Origin: Gallibacterium trehalosifermentans
GTDB lineage: Bacteria > Pseudomonadota > Gammaproteobacteria > Enterobacterales > Pasteurellaceae
Reading direction: 5' to 3'
Assembly: GCF_042433055.1 (NCBI RefSeq)
Contig: NZ_JBHLWB010000007.1
Span: 34,340 to 98,339, forward strand
DNA: 64,000 nt
The number at the start of each line of letters is the position of its first letter. Positions within the stretch are counted from its first letter, which is position 1. The translations under genes were made by a program, and so were the position numbers. Below are positions 32,983 through 41,367 of the stretch, piece after piece. The notes under the pieces were generated by a model that was given only the letters and a program-made list of their open reading frames with translations, was not told the DNA's origin and ran no database searches.

Positions 32983-33432
32983 ATGCAAGTCATTCTTTTA
33001 GATAAAGTTGTTCACCTAGGTAATGTTGGTGATCAAGTAAATGTAAAATCTGGTTATGCACGTAATTTCTTAATCCCACAAGGGAAAGCAGTTATGGCAA
33101 CTAAAGCAAATATCGAGTATTTTGAATCTCGTCGTGCTGAATTAGAAGCAAAAGCAGCAGCATCATTAGCAGCAGCGCAAGCGCGTGCAGAAAAATTAGC
33201 TGCATTAGCAACAGTAACTATCGCTTCTAAAGCAGGAGACGAAGGTCGTTTATTTGGTTCTATTGGTACTCGTGATATTGCTGAAGCAATTACAGCGAAA
33301 GGTGTTGAAGTTGCGAAGAGCGAAGTTCGTCTTCCTAATGGTGCATTACGCACTCTTGGTGAACACGAAGTGCGTTTCCAATTCCACGGTGAAGTGTTTG
33401 CTTCATTAAATGTTGTTATTGTTGCAGAATAA
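32983..33432 (+). CDS. rplI: 50S ribosomal protein L9
   Basis: L9 (149 residues, the E. coli length) binds 23S rRNA near the L1 stalk. The N-terminal globular domain (MQVILLDKVVHLGNVGDQVN, then GYARNFLIPQGKA), the long connecting helix rich in Ala/Glu/Lys and the C-terminal domain are all present. It is the last gene of the operon before a terminator. Confidence 0.98.
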   Translation: MQVILLDKVVHLGNVGDQVNVKSGYARNFLIPQGKAVMATKANIEYFESRRAELEAKAAASLAAAQARAEKLAALATVTIASKAGDEGRLFGSIGTRDIAEAITAKGVEVAKSEVRLPNGALRTLGEHEVRFQFHGEVFASLNVVIVAE

Positions 33433-33459
33433 TTACGTTTAATTGTTCTTAAAAACATT

Positions 33460-33494
33460 AAAACCCTAGCTATTTGGCTGGGGTTTTATTTTTT
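33460..33494 (+). terminator. Terminator of the rpsF-rplI operon
   Basis: AAAACCCTAGC pairs with GCTGGGGTTTT (one wobble) around a 6-base loop, followed by ATTTTTTATT. Confidence 0.88.
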
Positions 33495-33537
33495 ATTACC
33501 AAGCTAATTTAATCACTATTTTTACAGGATAAATGTT

Positions 33538-34008
33538 ATGCAATGCCCTTGCCAATCGGGTTTAGCCTATACAGATTGTTGTCAATCATTACATCAACAT
33601 CATCAATTTGCCCAAACCGCTGAGCAATTAATGCGTTCACGTTATGCCGCTTTTGTGTTAGCTGAGATTGATTATATTGTAGAGACGACAGTACCTGCCC
33701 AGCAGACATTACTAAATAAAAAGGCGCTACGTCAGTGGTCATTGAATACACAATGGTGTGGTTTAGAAATCATAAAATTTATTCCTGAAGCAGATAAAAA
33801 TCACGCTTTAGTTGAATTTAAAGCCTATTATCAAGAAAACGAGAATATACAAGCCCATCACGAGCTTTCTACTTTTGTGAAAATAGCTGAAAAGTGGTAT
33901 TTTCTTGATCCAACAGTACCTTGCAAATTAACAATGAAACAGCCTTGTTTATGCCATTCAGGGAAGAAATTTAAACAATGCTGCGCCCCATTTTTATCTT
34001 TACACTAA
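33538..34008 (+). CDS. ychJ: YchJ family SEC-C domain protein
   Basis: A 156-residue YchJ/UPF0225 protein. A zinc-binding SEC-C-type cysteine motif occurs at each end, CPCQSGLAYTDCC near residue 2 and CLCHSGKKFKQCC near 140, with an NTF2-like middle (MRSRYAAFVLAEIDYIVETT). The function is not established. It starts after the rplI terminator and ends four bases before pabB, so it may be co-transcribed with the pab genes. Confidence 0.9.
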   Translation: MQCPCQSGLAYTDCCQSLHQHHQFAQTAEQLMRSRYAAFVLAEIDYIVETTVPAQQTLLNKKALRQWSLNTQWCGLEIIKFIPEADKNHALVEFKAYYQENENIQAHHELSTFVKIAEKWYFLDPTVPCKLTMKQPCLCHSGKKFKQCCAPFLSLH

Positions 34009-34012
34009 AACT

Positions 34013-34948
34013 ATGACGATACCTTTTTTCTTCTTGATTGATTTTGAACAACAGCAGTCTATTGTTGTGCCATTGGAGAAGGCAGCCGAACAAGGGCTTT
34101 ATTTTGATATTTTCGGTAAAAATAATGTACCCTCAACTTTTTCTGTACCAGAAGACGCGCTGCAGTTAGGCATCTCGCCAATGGATTTTTCGAGCTATAA
34201 ACAGGGGTTCTCTTTAGTTCAGCAAGAAATTCAACGTGGCAATAGTTATTTACTAAATTTAACTTACCCCACACAGATTAAAACGAACTATTGTTTGATT
34301 GATATTTTTATGCAGAGTAATGCCCCATATAAATTGCTCTATCAGGATAAGTTTGTCTGTTTTTCACCAGAATGTTTTGTGCGGACACAAGGGAATAAAA
34401 TTTATACTTATCCAATGAAAGGAACGATTGATGCAACGTTGCCAGATGCAAAAGCACAGCTATTATCTTCGCCAAAAGAATTATGGGAACATCATACGAT
34501 AGTGGATTTGATGCGTAATGATTTAGCGATGGTGGCGAGCAATATTGAAGTCTTGCGTTTTCGTTATGCGGAATTAATTCAGACTGAACGAGGGGCAATT
34601 TGGCAAACAAGTTCAGAAATTGTTGGTGATCTTCCTGTAAATTGGCGCGATGATCCGTTAGCGATTATCAAAAAAATGCTGCCCGCAGGTTCAATTAGTG
34701 GCGCACCAAAAGCGAAAACCGTCGAGATTATTCAGCGTGCAGAACAGCAGCCAAGAGGCTTTTATACGGGGGTATTTGGCTATTTTGATGGTGAATGTTT
34801 AGAAAGTGCGGTATGTATCCGTTATATTGAGAAAACGGAACAGGGTTTACAGTTTCGTAGTGGTGGTGGCATCACTCGTCATAGTGATGTAATGAGTGAA
34901 TACCAAGAGTTGCTAGCGAAAATATATATTCCAACGCAACGAGGATAG
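34013..34948 (+). CDS. pabB: Aminodeoxychorismate synthase component I
   Basis: PabB (311 residues) converts chorismate with ammonia to aminodeoxychorismate for folate synthesis. The MKGT motif (TYPMKGTIDA, near residue 135) carries the lysine typical of PabB rather than the alanine of anthranilate synthase TrpE. HTIVDLMRNDLAMVA, LPAGSISGAPKAKTVEII and YTGVFGYFDG are also present. It is the short form that lacks the long N-terminal domain of E. coli PabB (453). pabC follows 3 bp later; no pabA glutaminase gene is in the window. Confidence 0.92.
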   Translation: MTIPFFFLIDFEQQQSIVVPLEKAAEQGLYFDIFGKNNVPSTFSVPEDALQLGISPMDFSSYKQGFSLVQQEIQRGNSYLLNLTYPTQIKTNYCLIDIFMQSNAPYKLLYQDKFVCFSPECFVRTQGNKIYTYPMKGTIDATLPDAKAQLLSSPKELWEHHTIVDLMRNDLAMVASNIEVLRFRYAELIQTERGAIWQTSSEIVGDLPVNWRDDPLAIIKKMLPAGSISGAPKAKTVEIIQRAEQQPRGFYTGVFGYFDGECLESAVCIRYIEKTEQGLQFRSGGGITRHSDVMSEYQELLAKIYIPTQRG

Positions 34949-34951
34949 AGA

Positions 34952-35524
34952 ATGTTTTTTTGTTTTGAAACGATTGCCATTCAAAATGGAGAGGTACAGC
35001 ATTTAAGCTATCATCAAGCACGCTACCAGCGAACGGTACAACACTACTATCAAATGAATTATCAACACTTTGATTTTTCAACAATTATTCAAGTGCCAAC
35101 TGAATTTCAACAAGGATTAGTACGCTGCCGCATTGACTATAACCAAACTGATTTTCAAATTCAGTTTTTTCCCTATCAACGACGCCAATTTCGATCTTTT
35201 CACCCAGTGATTGCAGATCAGATCGACTATCAATTTAAATATTGTCATCGTGAACCGTTAAATCAGTTATACCAACAACGACAAGGCGCCGATGAAATTT
35301 TAATTGTACAGCAAGGACAAATTACAGATTGTAGTATTGGTAATCTTGTTTTTTTACGGCAAGGAGAATGGTTTACACCAGCACAACCTTTATTAGCAGG
35401 AACCCAGCGACAACGTTTACTAGAACAAGAAAAAATCCATTTACGCACTATCTTATTAACGGAACTCGAGCTCTTTGAAGAAATTAGATTGATAAATGCC
35501 CTAAATCCTTTAGATAACGTATGA
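34952..35524 (+). CDS. pabC: Aminotransferase class IV, probable aminodeoxychorismate lyase
   Basis: A 190-residue PLP fold-type IV protein, shorter than E. coli PabC (269). The likely PLP lysine sits in FKYCHREPLN near residue 91, and the phosphate-binding part is GADEILIVQQGQITDCSIGN. It follows pabB by 3 bp with a GAGG site, so a role in releasing pyruvate from aminodeoxychorismate to give 4-aminobenzoate is inferred from context. The homologous H. influenzae gene next to pabB is similarly short. A branched-chain or D-amino acid role is less likely. Confidence 0.8.
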   Translation: MFFCFETIAIQNGEVQHLSYHQARYQRTVQHYYQMNYQHFDFSTIIQVPTEFQQGLVRCRIDYNQTDFQIQFFPYQRRQFRSFHPVIADQIDYQFKYCHREPLNQLYQQRQGADEILIVQQGQITDCSIGNLVFLRQGEWFTPAQPLLAGTQRQRLLEQEKIHLRTILLTELELFEEIRLINALNPLDNV

Positions 35525-35621
35525 AAAACACAGAAGTATTCACGGAATTTCCGCTATAATAGCCAGCGGAAAAAGGCATTGTTATACAGTCGCATGTTGA
35601 TAGTTAAAAGAGGCATAAAAA

Positions 35622-36401
35622 ATGATGCAGACTATTCAATCACAAGATCAAGGTTATTGGTTATTAACTCAAGGTTCAGCTCTCTATTTACGAGAAAGTG
35701 AGTTGCCTTATGGTAATGCAGTGGAACATGGCGTTGCAGGGTTACAAGGGTGTGTGATTGGGGAGTTTCATCAGCAGCCATTATGGTTAGTGGCAGAAAT
35801 ACCAAATGATCAACAGCGTGAGTACACCTCATTACGTACACAACTGTATCGTGATGAAGACGTGTTTAATTTGTTAAATCGAGGTGTGGCTCTGAATTAT
35901 TTTTTTACCACTCATCGTTTTTGCAGCAAATGTGGTGAGCGTAATTATTTACCTACTGATGAGTTTGCGGTGGAATGTCCAAAATGTGGTTATCGTCATT
36001 ATCCAGTGATTTGCCCTTCAATTATTGTGGCGGTAAGACGAGGAAAAGAAATTTTGTTAGCCAATCATCGACGCCATATTGGGGGAATTTATACCACATT
36101 AGCTGGGTTTGTTGAATCAGGGGAAAGTTTAGAACAAACTGTGCAACGTGAAATTTTTGAGGAAGTTGGACTGAAAGTAACAAATATTCGTTATTTTGGC
36201 AGCCAGCCATGGGCATTTCCAAATTCATTGATGGTCGGTTTTTTGGCGGATTATGAAAGTGGTGAGATTTGTTTACAAGATAGTGAGATCCATGATGCAA
36301 AATGGTTCCGTTATGATGAAACACTGCCAATGTTACCACCAGAAGGAACGATAGCGCGCAAATTAATCAAAACAACATTAGCACTCTGTGCAGAGGATTA
36401 A
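35622..36401 (+). CDS. nudC: NAD(+) diphosphatase NudC
   Basis: NudC (259 residues; E. coli 257) hydrolyses NADH to NMNH and AMP and removes NAD caps from RNA. It has a four-cysteine zinc ribbon (CSKCGERN ... CPKCG near residues 104-126), a Nudix box (GFVESGESLEQTVQREIFEE, then VGL) near 164-186, and the SQPWAFPNSLMVGF motif that marks NADH specificity. A TATAAT element at 35555-35560 lies in the 97-bp gap upstream. It heads the conserved nudC-hemE-yjaG-hupA cluster. Confidence 0.94.
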   Translation: MMQTIQSQDQGYWLLTQGSALYLRESELPYGNAVEHGVAGLQGCVIGEFHQQPLWLVAEIPNDQQREYTSLRTQLYRDEDVFNLLNRGVALNYFFTTHRFCSKCGERNYLPTDEFAVECPKCGYRHYPVICPSIIVAVRRGKEILLANHRRHIGGIYTTLAGFVESGESLEQTVQREIFEEVGLKVTNIRYFGSQPWAFPNSLMVGFLADYESGEICLQDSEIHDAKWFRYDETLPMLPPEGTIARKLIKTTLALCAED

Positions 36402-36407
36402 AAATTT

Positions 36408-37475
36408 ATGACTGAATTAAAAAATGATCGTTATTTACGTGCATTATTACGTCAGCCAGTGGATATGACACCTGTTTGGCTGATGCGACAAGCAGGGCGT
36501 TACCTGCCAGAGTATAAAGCGACACGCGCCCAAGCAGGCGATTTTATGTCATTATGCCGTAATGCGGAATTGGCTTGTGAAGTAACGTTACAACCATTAC
36601 GGCGTTATGCGTTAGATGCAGCGATTTTATTCTCTGATATTCTGACAATTCCTGATGCAATGGGGCTTGGATTAAGCTTTGGCGCGGGAGAAGGACCAAA
36701 ATTCGCTAAACCCATTACCAGTAAAGCAGATATAGCACAATTACCAATTCCTGATCCTGAAGATGAATTAGGATATGTGATGAATGCGGTAAGAACAATT
36801 CGTTGTGAATTACAAGGCTCAGTTCCATTAATTGGTTTTTCTGGAAGCCCGTGGACATTAGCGACTTATATGGTTGAGGGGGGCTCAAGTAAGTCATTTA
36901 GCAAAATTAAGAAAATGCTTTACGCGGAACCACAGCTATTACACCTGTTGCTTGATAAATTAGCTGATAGTGTCATTTTGTATTTAAATGCCCAAATCAA
37001 AGCAGGCGCGCAAGCCGTAATGGTGTTTGATACTTGGGGGGGCGTATTAGGACATCAGGAGTATCGAGAGTTTTCGCTACGTTATATGGAAAAAATTGTC
37101 GCTGGATTAATACGTGAAGCAGAGGGACGCAAAGTTCCCGTTACGCTCTTTACCAAAGGTGGTGGTTTATGGCTGGAAGCGATTGCGGCAACAGGGTGTG
37201 ATGCAATAGGACTAGATTGGACGATTGATATTGCGGAAGCCAAAAGACGTGTTGGTGATCGTGTTGCGTTACAAGGGAATATGGATCCAAGTGTATTATA
37301 TGCACCAGCAGAACGTATTGAACAAGAAGTCAAAACAATTCTAGCGGGGTATGGCGAGGGCTATGGACATGTCTTTAACTTAGGGCATGGTATTCATCAA
37401 GATGTGCCTGTTGAAAGTCCAAAAGTCTTTGTTGATGCGATTCACCGCTATTCTAAATCCTATAAAAAAGCATAA
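36408..37475 (+). CDS. hemE: Uroporphyrinogen decarboxylase
   Basis: HemE (355 residues; E. coli 354) decarboxylates uroporphyrinogen III to coproporphyrinogen III in haem synthesis. The active-site loop PVWLMRQAGRYLPEYKATRA near residue 23 and LDAAILFSDILTIPDAMG near 68 hold the conserved arginine and aspartate, and the C-terminal VFNLGHGIHQDVP is intact. It begins 6 bp after nudC and is probably co-transcribed with it. Confidence 0.97.
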   Translation: MTELKNDRYLRALLRQPVDMTPVWLMRQAGRYLPEYKATRAQAGDFMSLCRNAELACEVTLQPLRRYALDAAILFSDILTIPDAMGLGLSFGAGEGPKFAKPITSKADIAQLPIPDPEDELGYVMNAVRTIRCELQGSVPLIGFSGSPWTLATYMVEGGSSKSFSKIKKMLYAEPQLLHLLLDKLADSVILYLNAQIKAGAQAVMVFDTWGGVLGHQEYREFSLRYMEKIVAGLIREAEGRKVPVTLFTKGGGLWLEAIAATGCDAIGLDWTIDIAEAKRRVGDRVALQGNMDPSVLYAPAERIEQEVKTILAGYGEGYGHVFNLGHGIHQDVPVESPKVFVDAIHRYSKSYKKA

Positions 37476-37484
37476 GGAAAGAGA

Positions 37485-38075
37485 ATGCGTAATCCAATTC
37501 AAAAACGATTAGCTAATCTAGAAAGTTGGCAGCAACTCGTCTTTATGGCGTGTTTATGTGAGCGTATGTACCCAAATTTTGTCATGTTTTGTCAGATTGT
37601 GGAACAACCGCAACACGCTAAGATGTATCACAATATCCTAAATCTTGTTTGGGAATACTTAACAGTAAAAGATGCCAAAATTAATTTTGAGCATCAGTTA
37701 GAGAAGTTTGAAGAAATTATTCCAGATATTAACGATTACGATTTTTTTGGTATTGTGCCAGCAGTAGATGCGTGTGAGGCTTTATCCGATTTATTGCATA
37801 CCATTATTGCGGGGGAAGCATTGGAGCAAGCAGTCAAAGTAAGTGTATTATCATTACAAACCGTTGTTGTCTCATTAGAAATAGAAGAGAACCGAAAGCT
37901 TAGTGAAAAAGAACTGAAAGAACATGAACTCATTACTGCTGAATTAGATATACAATGGGCAATTTATCGCACATTAAATTCGTTAGAAAATCGTGATATT
38001 TCAGTAATTAACCAGTTAAAAAATGAGATCCGTGCCACAAAAATGAGTAATATTGGAGTTGAAATAAGCAATTAA
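37485..38075 (+). CDS. yjaG: DUF416 family protein YjaG
   Basis: A 196-residue soluble helical protein of the DUF416/YjaG family, the same length as the E. coli protein. FMACLCERMYPNFVMFCQ near residue 19 and DFFGIVPAVDACEALSDLLH near 85 are family segments. No function is established. It follows hemE by 9 bp with an AAGGA site and precedes hupA, as in E. coli. Confidence 0.92.
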   Translation: MRNPIQKRLANLESWQQLVFMACLCERMYPNFVMFCQIVEQPQHAKMYHNILNLVWEYLTVKDAKINFEHQLEKFEEIIPDINDYDFFGIVPAVDACEALSDLLHTIIAGEALEQAVKVSVLSLQTVVVSLEIEENRKLSEKELKEHELITAELDIQWAIYRTLNSLENRDISVINQLKNEIRATKMSNIGVEISN

Positions 38076-38280
38076 TGTAATTTTTTTCTAATTTTGTGAA
38101 TAAAGGGCTTTTAATCTGACGCAAGTTAGATTAATCTGTTGGTTCATGACAAGGCTTGAGCTGGGGTGGAATAGGGGATCTTCACCAATTAAAGCTATCT
38201 CGGCTTGCGATAAAAGAGATTGAAAAAGAGATAATCTATTCAATTTGTAACCATAGTAAATTTATAGAGGGTAATTATTT

Positions 38281-38553
38281 ATGAACAAGACTGAATTAGT
38301 TGACGTAATTGCACAACGTACTAACTTAAGTAAAAAAGCATCTAAAGAAGCATTAGAAGCAACTTTAGAAGCAATTACAGAAAGCCTTAAAGCAGGTGAT
38401 CCAGTACAATTAATCGGTTTCGGTACATTCAAAGTGAATCAACGTCAAGAACGTACTGGTCGTAATCCACAAACTGGTAAAGAAATTAAAATCCCAGCAA
38501 CTAAAGTTCCAGCCTTTGTTTCAGGTAAAGCATTAAAAGATGCTGTTAAATAA
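38281..38553 (+). CDS. hupA: DNA-binding protein HU-alpha
   Basis: HU (90 residues) is a nucleoid-associated dimer that bends DNA. MNKTELVDVIAQRTNLSKKA is the dimer-forming helical base, and GFGTFKVNQRQERTGRNPQT forms the DNA-binding arm with its intercalating proline in NPQTG. Genomic context (nudC-hemE-yjaG upstream) marks it as HupA rather than HupB. A 205-bp leader region containing a hairpin (38111-38134) precedes it and a strong terminator follows. Confidence 0.96.
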   Translation: MNKTELVDVIAQRTNLSKKASKEALEATLEAITESLKAGDPVQLIGFGTFKVNQRQERTGRNPQTGKEIKIPATKVPAFVSGKALKDAVK

Positions 38554-38569
38554 TTAAGATTGAGAGAGA

Positions 38570-38595
38570 AAAAGTCGCTGTATAGCGACTTTTTT
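38570..38595 (+). terminator. Terminator of hupA
   Basis: AAAAGTCGCT and AGCGACTTTT make a 10-bp stem with loop GTAT, followed by further T. Confidence 0.94.
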
Positions 38596-38643
38596 ATTAT
38601 CTTTACTTTACTTAGAGACTGTGGACTGCTGATAAAATAGACG

Positions 38644-39471
38644 CTATCCAATGTAGGATTTTACTGCAGGTTGAGTAAAATATTGTTTATCTTCCCAACG
38701 TAACATGGTCATCTTATTTCCCCAAACACACCCTGTATCTAATGGATAAATATTTTTTGCTGTTGGATAATTAATTAGACTAGCCCAATGTCCAAATAGT
38801 AGATTAACTTGTTGATAGAGTGGATTTTGTAACTCAAACCAAGGGATTAAATCATCTGGTGCCGCTTGTGGTGGGCGTTTACACGCAAATTCTAATCGTT
38901 TGTTATGAAAGCAAAAACGCATTCTGGTAAAGACATTAATACTATAACGTAATCGTTCAATACCAGTGAGGGTAGGTCGCCAATGATCGGGCTGATCGCC
39001 ATACATTTCTGCAAGTAAGGTTTGATAATCGCCATTTTGTAAAACTTGTTCTACTTCATGCGCACACTGTTTTGCGGTGGCTAAATCCCATTCTGGGCTA
39101 ATTCCTGCATGAGTAATCACAAAGCCTTGTTCCTTTGAACGATCAATTAATAATGGTTGCTGACGTAACCAAAAGATAAGATCTGCAAAATCTGGTGCAG
39201 AGAAGATAGCATCAACACGATCTTTTTCTTTTACTTTTTTGATGCCGTAAGCGGTAGCAAGTAAATGGAGATCGTGGTTGCCTAAAACAGTTTGTGCCGC
39301 GGAACCAAGTGATTTTACAAAGCGTAAACATTCCAATGACTTATCGCCACGAGCAACCAGATCACCGACTAAATAGAGTTTATCTTGAGTTGGATTGAAG
39401 TTCACTTGTTGTAATAACAGTTGTAACTCATCAAAACAGCCTTGTAGATCACCAACAATATAGGTTGCCAC
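38644..39471 (-). CDS. apaH: Bis(5'-nucleosyl)-tetraphosphatase ApaH
   Basis: ApaH (275 residues) cleaves Ap4A symmetrically and decaps Np4-RNA. It shows the calcineurin-type phosphoesterase motifs GDLQGCFDEL (near residue 7), GDLVARGDKSLECL (36) and GNHDLHLL (65), plus the later VITHAGISPEWD. It is the last gene of the minus-strand rsmA-antiporter-apaH run, 9 bp after the antiporter. The E. coli neighbour apaG is absent. Confidence 0.95.
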   Translation of the reverse strand: MATYIVGDLQGCFDELQLLLQQVNFNPTQDKLYLVGDLVARGDKSLECLRFVKSLGSAAQTVLGNHDLHLLATAYGIKKVKEKDRVDAIFSAPDFADLIFWLRQQPLLIDRSKEQGFVITHAGISPEWDLATAKQCAHEVEQVLQNGDYQTLLAEMYGDQPDHWRPTLTGIERLRYSINVFTRMRFCFHNKRLEFACKRPPQAAPDDLIPWFELQNPLYQQVNLLFGHWASLINYPTAKNIYPLDTGCVWGNKMTMLRWEDKQYFTQPAVKSYIG

Positions 39472-39480
39472 AATTTCTCC

Positions 39481-40428
39481 TTACAAAGTGCTTAATAAAT
39501 ATGCCAGATAAAAGAAGTAAGTTGTGAGTAATATTCCTCCCTCTAAGCGTGTAATTTTGCGTCCTGTTGCGGCAAACCACCAGAGTAATAAGGTGCTAAT
39601 AATTAACATGGCAAAATCCAGATATGATACTTCGCCCACTTCGAGAGGGAATATTGCTGCACAAGCCCCCATGACAAAAAAGAGGTTAAAAATATTGCTA
39701 CCGACAACATTGCCTATTGCAAGATCTGAACTCCCTTTTTTTGCTGCAAAAATTGAAGTCGCTAATTCTGGTAATGATGTTCCTGTAGCAACAATAGTTA
39801 AACCAATAACAGCATCACTAATACCAAAATTATGCGCAATTTGTATTGCAGCCGAAACAAACAGATCACCTCCCCAGATTAAAGCGATAAGTCCAATAAC
39901 GAGAAAGAAAATTACTTTTGTCATGGGAAGTAGGGCTGTGATTGCTTCCTGTTCAGTATCTTGTTGCTGTGTAGTTGAGAAAGTAAAACTCAGAAAAAGA
40001 ATGAAAAAAAGGAGTAAAATTAAACCATCTGCGCGTGAGATTGTGTCGATGAGTTGTATATTTAATAGCTTATCAAAGCATAAAATAATAAAAGCAATAG
40101 CTGCTAATAGTGAGAAAGGGATTTCTTTTTTGATGGAACTTGCTTTTATTAAAATGGGAGTGGCTAATGCACTTGCCCCTACGATGACCAGTGTGTTGAA
40201 TAAATTACTGCCAATGATATTACCAACAGAAATCCCCGCGTTTCCTTTTAATGCTCCCCAAAAGCTAGTAATAAACTCAGGTAATGATGTGCCAAAGGCA
40301 ACAATCGTTAAGCCAATAACAAGTTCATTAATATGAAAGCGTCTTGCTAAGGCAATCGCGCCATCGGTAAAACGATCAGCCCCCCAGAGAATAAATACAA
40401 TACCAATAAGTAGCGTGAGATATTCCAT
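39481..40428 (-). CDS. yrbG: Calcium/sodium antiporter, YrbG-like
   Basis: A 315-residue CaCA-family exchanger with about ten membrane segments in two inverted halves. The alpha repeats, which form the ion site, are visible as AFGTSLPEFITS near residue 46 and ATGTSLPELATS in the second half. ATG 40428 lies one base after the rsmA stop with GAGG upstream, so translation is coupled to rsmA; a TTG 12 bp earlier is less likely. Its presence between rsmA and apaH differs from E. coli, where apaG is found there. Confidence 0.88.
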   Translation of the reverse strand: MEYLTLLIGIVFILWGADRFTDGAIALARRFHINELVIGLTIVAFGTSLPEFITSFWGALKGNAGISVGNIIGSNLFNTLVIVGASALATPILIKASSIKKEIPFSLLAAIAFIILCFDKLLNIQLIDTISRADGLILLLFFILFLSFTFSTTQQQDTEQEAITALLPMTKVIFFLVIGLIALIWGGDLFVSAAIQIAHNFGISDAVIGLTIVATGTSLPELATSIFAAKKGSSDLAIGNVVGSNIFNLFFVMGACAAIFPLEVGEVSYLDFAMLIISTLLLWWFAATGRKITRLEGGILLTTYFFYLAYLLSTL

Positions 40429-40429
40429 T

Positions 40430-41275
40430 CTAATCCTCAATCTTCTCTACATTCTCATTTTTCATCTGAGGAGGATTATCAGCTAACCAGTTTGCTAAAC
40501 GAGCATAGTCAGCAATACTCAGGTTTTCCGCACGATCCGTTAAATTAATATCTAATACGGTTAATTGTTCAGCAGAAAAGAGATCCATTAAGGAGTTACG
40601 TAATGTTTTACGACGTTGATTGAATGCTTGAGTACATACTCGATTTAGCCAATAGAGATCCTTTACTGGGTGAGGTAACGTTTTATGCGGTACCAAACGT
40701 ACAACAGCAGAATCTACTTTTGGCGCAGGTTTAAATGCGGTTGGTGGTACTTCTAACACAGGAATAACCTGACAAAAATATTGTGCCATAATGGTTAATT
40801 TTCCATATGCCTTGCTATTCACCCCTGCGCATAAACGATTAACCACTTCTTTTTGTAACATAAAGTGCATATCTTGAATCACATTATGATACTGGAATAA
40901 ATGGAACATTAATGGAGTGGAAATGTTATACGGTAAATTACCAAAAATTCGTAATGGTTTTTGGTGGTTAGTGGCAAATTGCTTAAAGTCAAAGTGCATT
41001 ACATCTTGTTCAATGACAGTAAGTTTTTGATGTAAGAATGGGTGATGACGTAATCTTTCTGCGAGATCTCTATCTAATTCAATCACTGTCAAATGATCAA
41101 TTTGATCTGCAACAGGTTCGGTTAATGCACCTAATCCAGGTCCAATTTCAATAAGGAAATCTTCTTTTTGTGGATTAATCGCGGCAACAATGCTTTGGAT
41201 AATATGATCATCATGTAAGAAATTTTGACCAAAACGTTTTCGAGCGGTATGTCCAAGGTGAGTTTTTGAATTCAT
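40430..41275 (-). CDS. rsmA: 16S rRNA dimethyladenosine transferase RsmA (KsgA)
   Basis: RsmA (281 residues) dimethylates A1518 and A1519 of 16S rRNA. Motifs include KRFGQNFLHDDHIIQSIV at the N-terminus, the SAM site IEIGPGLGALTEP near residue 42, and catalytic NLPYNIST near 112. It is separated from surA by a terminator hairpin, so it probably has its own promoter or receives partial read-through. It is coupled to the downstream antiporter gene. Confidence 0.96.
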   Translation of the reverse strand: MNSKTHLGHTARKRFGQNFLHDDHIIQSIVAAINPQKEDFLIEIGPGLGALTEPVADQIDHLTVIELDRDLAERLRHHPFLHQKLTVIEQDVMHFDFKQFATNHQKPLRIFGNLPYNISTPLMFHLFQYHNVIQDMHFMLQKEVVNRLCAGVNSKAYGKLTIMAQYFCQVIPVLEVPPTAFKPAPKVDSAVVRLVPHKTLPHPVKDLYWLNRVCTQAFNQRRKTLRNSLMDLFSAEQLTVLDINLTDRAENLSIADYARLANWLADNPPQMKNENVEKIED

Positions 41276-41307
41276 AAGTTTTTATACTATTTTTTACGTT
41301 TAATTAT

Positions 41308-41337
41308 GGAAAAAATGACCGCACAAAATGTGCGGTC
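41308..41337 (-). terminator. Terminator of surA, uptake-sequence-like stem
   Basis: GACCGCAC-ATTTT-GTGCGGTC on the minus strand is followed by ATTTTTTCC. The arms contain GTGCGGT, the core of the Haemophilus-type DNA uptake sequence; Pasteurellaceae often build terminators from inverted uptake sequences, though the full AAGTGCGGT is not present here. Confidence 0.85.
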
Positions 41338-41367
41338 GGTAATAGCGTGCAGTTTATGCTACAAAGA

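Noticed and set aside
38111..38134. Hairpin region before hupA considered as a tRNA or rRNA fragment
   Set aside because: No cloverleaf, anticodon arm or CCA end could be formed; no tRNA or rRNA gene was recognised anywhere in the window.
39524..40336. A 270-codon plus-strand open frame opposite the Ca/Na antiporter
   Set aside because: It is a shadow of a conserved membrane-protein gene; its translation is basic and lacks any family features.
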